52,571 nucleotides of DNA from an uncultured Verrucomicrobiota bacterium (GTDB taxonomy: Bacteria; Verrucomicrobiota; Verrucomicrobiia; Limisphaerales; UBA9464). Made by a program: the position numbers and the translations under genes. Under the pieces are notes generated by a model that did not search any database, had not been told where the DNA came from, and saw only the letters and a list, made by a program, of their open reading frames with translations. The stretch covers positions 1 to 52,571 of the forward strand of contig CAIPFS010000043.1 in NCBI GenBank assembly GCA_903864375.1. Direction: 5' to 3'. Below are positions 51,555 to 52,571 of the stretch, piece after piece; position 1 is the first letter of the stretch, and every line of letters begins with the position of its first letter.

Positions 51555-51654
51555 CTCGTTCCGATACGCGCGATTCAAGTGCCAGTCCACGCAATACGGT
51601 CCGACCACCACCGGCCGAGACGCCCGGGCTCCCAGGTGGGCGCCACGACATCCC

Positions 51655-51766
51655 ATGTCCTTTCTTCAGAATCTGCGAAAATCTGCGTTCATCTGCGGAC
51701 CCTAAACCAAAGGCGGCAGAAATTCGTCCGCAGATTTCGCAGATTTCCGCAGATGAAGAAAAGGAC
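51655..51766. repeat. Inverted repeat built on a CTGCG/CGCAG motif
   Basis: The left arm (about 51657-51700) contains three ATCTGCG units (AATCTGCGAAA, ATCTGCGTTC, ATCTGCGGAC). The right arm (51726-51766) contains their reverse complements (CGCAGATTT, CGCAGATTT, CGCAGATG) and then AAGAAAAGGAC, matching GTCCTTTCTT at the outer left. The arms are about 40 bases with a few mismatches and a 25-base centre. There is no coding content. It resembles a small MITE or REP-like element. Confidence 0.65.
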
Positions 51767-51790
51767 TGTGGGTGCCTTGGGAGACGAACC

Positions 51791-51907
51791 GAACCGCCGC
51801 GGCTCACCAGGAGGTTCGCCCTACCATGGCTTTACAAACCATCTATGCAACCTATTGAATGTCAGACACATTGGTAGGGCGAGGCTCCCGCCGAGCCACG
51901 GCGGTTC
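51791..51907. repeat. Inverted repeat with 36-base arms
   Basis: The left arm (51791-51826) starts GAACCGCCGCGGCTC and ends TTCGCCCTACCA. The right arm (51872-51907) is TGGTAGGGCGAGGCTC to GGCGGTTC. The arms pair over 36 positions with about seven mismatches and 45 bases between them. No gene is present. The centre holds CAACCTATTGAATGTCAGAC (51848-51867), similar to 21567-21586, so the element may be one copy of a dispersed family. Confidence 0.65.
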
Positions 51908-52030
51908 TAACAACTCCAATTCCGCTCGCACCTATCCAATAGGGGGGCAATGACGTAACAGCTCCGGTCCACACTAAACCGTGTACTCCCCCGACAGCCA
52001 CTCTTCATGAACCAACGACCGCGCCGTAGC

Positions 52031-52160
52031 GCAGACATTCCTGTCTGCTGTATCGCCGACTTTCCAGTCGGCTGCGCCGCGCCACGTGCCATAGCACCCC
52101 GGTTCGCCCTAAGGCCCGGCAGGCCTGGAGGCCCGCGATACAGCAGGTTTGGAAACCTGC
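52031..52160. repeat. Mosaic of four 18-base palindromic units
   Basis: Four 18-base units stand at 52031-52048 (GCAGACATTCCTGTCTGC), 52055-52072 (GCCGACTTTCCAGTCGGC), 52119-52136 (GCAGGCCTGGAGGCCCGC, imperfect) and 52143-52160 (GCAGGTTTGGAAACCTGC). The first two are separated by TGTATC and the last two by its reverse complement GATACA, making one large dyad. Arms differ but stay complementary, while the centre TTCC or GGAA is constant. With the two inverted repeats before it, this fills the gene-free stretch 51555-52196. Confidence 0.65.
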
Positions 52161-52196
52161 GCCACGGCGCACGGGCGTCGGAATGCTCGTCCGGGA

Positions 52197-52571
52197 CTAA
52201 TCTTCCGAGGGGGTCGGCGGGGCCGAGGGCGCCGGGCGATCAGGCGGGGCAACCGGCAGCAGATGAGCCGGAACCGGAGCGATGGCGTCGATCCGCAGTT
52301 TCCGCTTTCCGCCCTCCGTCTTGAATTCCACTTCCGATCCGACGGGCTTGTTCATCAACGACTGGCCCAGCGGGGTCAGGTAATTGAGGACATTCCGGTC
52401 CGGATCGCCATCCCATGCTCCCAACAGGGCGAGGGTTTCGACCTTTCCAGAATCGAGATCGGTGACCGTGACCTGGGTGCCGGGACCCGCGACATCCCAT
52501 TTCGAGGTCGCGAAGTCGACACCCCGCGCCCGCGACAGCATGAGCTCCAATTCGTGCTTCTGGCGGTTGAG
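52197..52571 (-). CDS. GreA/GreB-type transcription elongation factor, C-terminal part (runs off window)
   Basis: The minus strand is open from 52571 to a TAG at 52197-52199; the start lies outside the window. The 124 visible residues open with the end of a coiled coil (LNRQKHELELMLSRARGVDF). The GreA/GreB C-terminal FKBP-like domain follows: GPGTQVTVTDLDSG, TLALLGAWDGDPDRNVLNYL, TPLGQSLMNKPVGSEVEFKT. A Pro-rich tail of about 20 residues is extra. The family rescues backtracked RNA polymerase; the coiled-coil tip that enters the channel is not visible, so GreA, GreB or a Gre-like anti-factor cannot be told apart. Confidence 0.82.
   Translation of the reverse strand, partial: LNRQKHELELMLSRARGVDFATSKWDVAGPGTQVTVTDLDSGKVETLALLGAWDGDPDRNVLNYLTPLGQSLMNKPVGSEVEFKTEGGKRKLRIDAIAPVPAHLLPVAPPDRPAPSAPPTPSED

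Noticed and set aside
52031..52160. CRISPR array
   Set aside because: Units are palindromes of differing sequence with six-base linkers, not identical repeats with unique spacers.

Overview
The window looks like a chromosomal segment of a high-GC, Gram-negative member of the PVC superphylum, most likely a verrucomicrobium. Three things point there: a fused LpxC-FabZ gene next to lpxA, a DUF1549/DUF1553 plus DUF1501 gene pair, and a 1,016-residue beta-propeller protein with a C-terminal cytochrome c domain. These gene types are typical of Verrucomicrobiota and Planctomycetota. The assignment rests on gene content, not phylogeny. No rRNA, tRNA, CRISPR array, prophage or insertion sequence was found.

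Layout. 1-6.3 kb: the 5' end of an unrecognised gene (-), an exosortase-type CAAX protease, a pseudouridine synthase fused to an rRNA-type methyltransferase, and three overlapping CNNM/CorC-type membrane proteins. 6.4-9.2 kb: a secreted TIM-barrel isomerase-like protein, a small membrane protein and fabI. 9.1-22.5 kb: a long minus-strand block that reads as an osmotic and envelope stress island. From its upstream end it holds a transglutaminase-like protein, a YciF/DUF892 protein, DUF883, a holin-X/DUF1469-type protein, a YqjK-like protein, an entericidin-like lipoprotein, a triple-BON protein, an Lmo0937-type peptide and a giant cyclic beta-1,2-glucan synthase. The synthase is split by a one-base frameshift at a G6 run. 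Two genes of the island share a 46-bp upstream element. 22.7-26.8 kb: the DUF1549/DUF1553 and DUF1501 pair. 26.9-29.0 kb: lipid A genes. 29.2-35.3 kb: a large secreted protein divergent from a GntR (YtrA-type) regulator and an ABC-2 exporter. 35.4-36.6 kb: an SPFH/stomatin protein followed by a ribbon-helix-helix protein. 37.0-40.1 kb: the cytochrome/propeller protein. 40.2-44.6 kb: an exopolysaccharide export operon (beta-barrel, short OPX protein, Wzc-type tyrosine kinase) with a good terminator. 44.7-51.6 kb: gluconokinase, a GldA/GldF/GldG-like ABC system with a DUF4340 protein, a putative heme-dependent oxidative N-demethylase and a small membrane protein. 51.6-52.2 kb: a mosaic of intergenic inverted repeats. 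52.2 kb to the end: the C-terminal part of a GreA/GreB-type factor.

Most of the window serves the cell envelope: lipid A and fatty-acid synthesis, periplasmic glucan, polysaccharide export, ion transport and stress lipoproteins. The points most worth following up are the stress island with its shared element, the G6 frameshift, the fused rRNA-modification enzyme, the short-OPX plus beta-barrel export module, and intergenic palindromes whose arms differ in sequence while pairing is kept.
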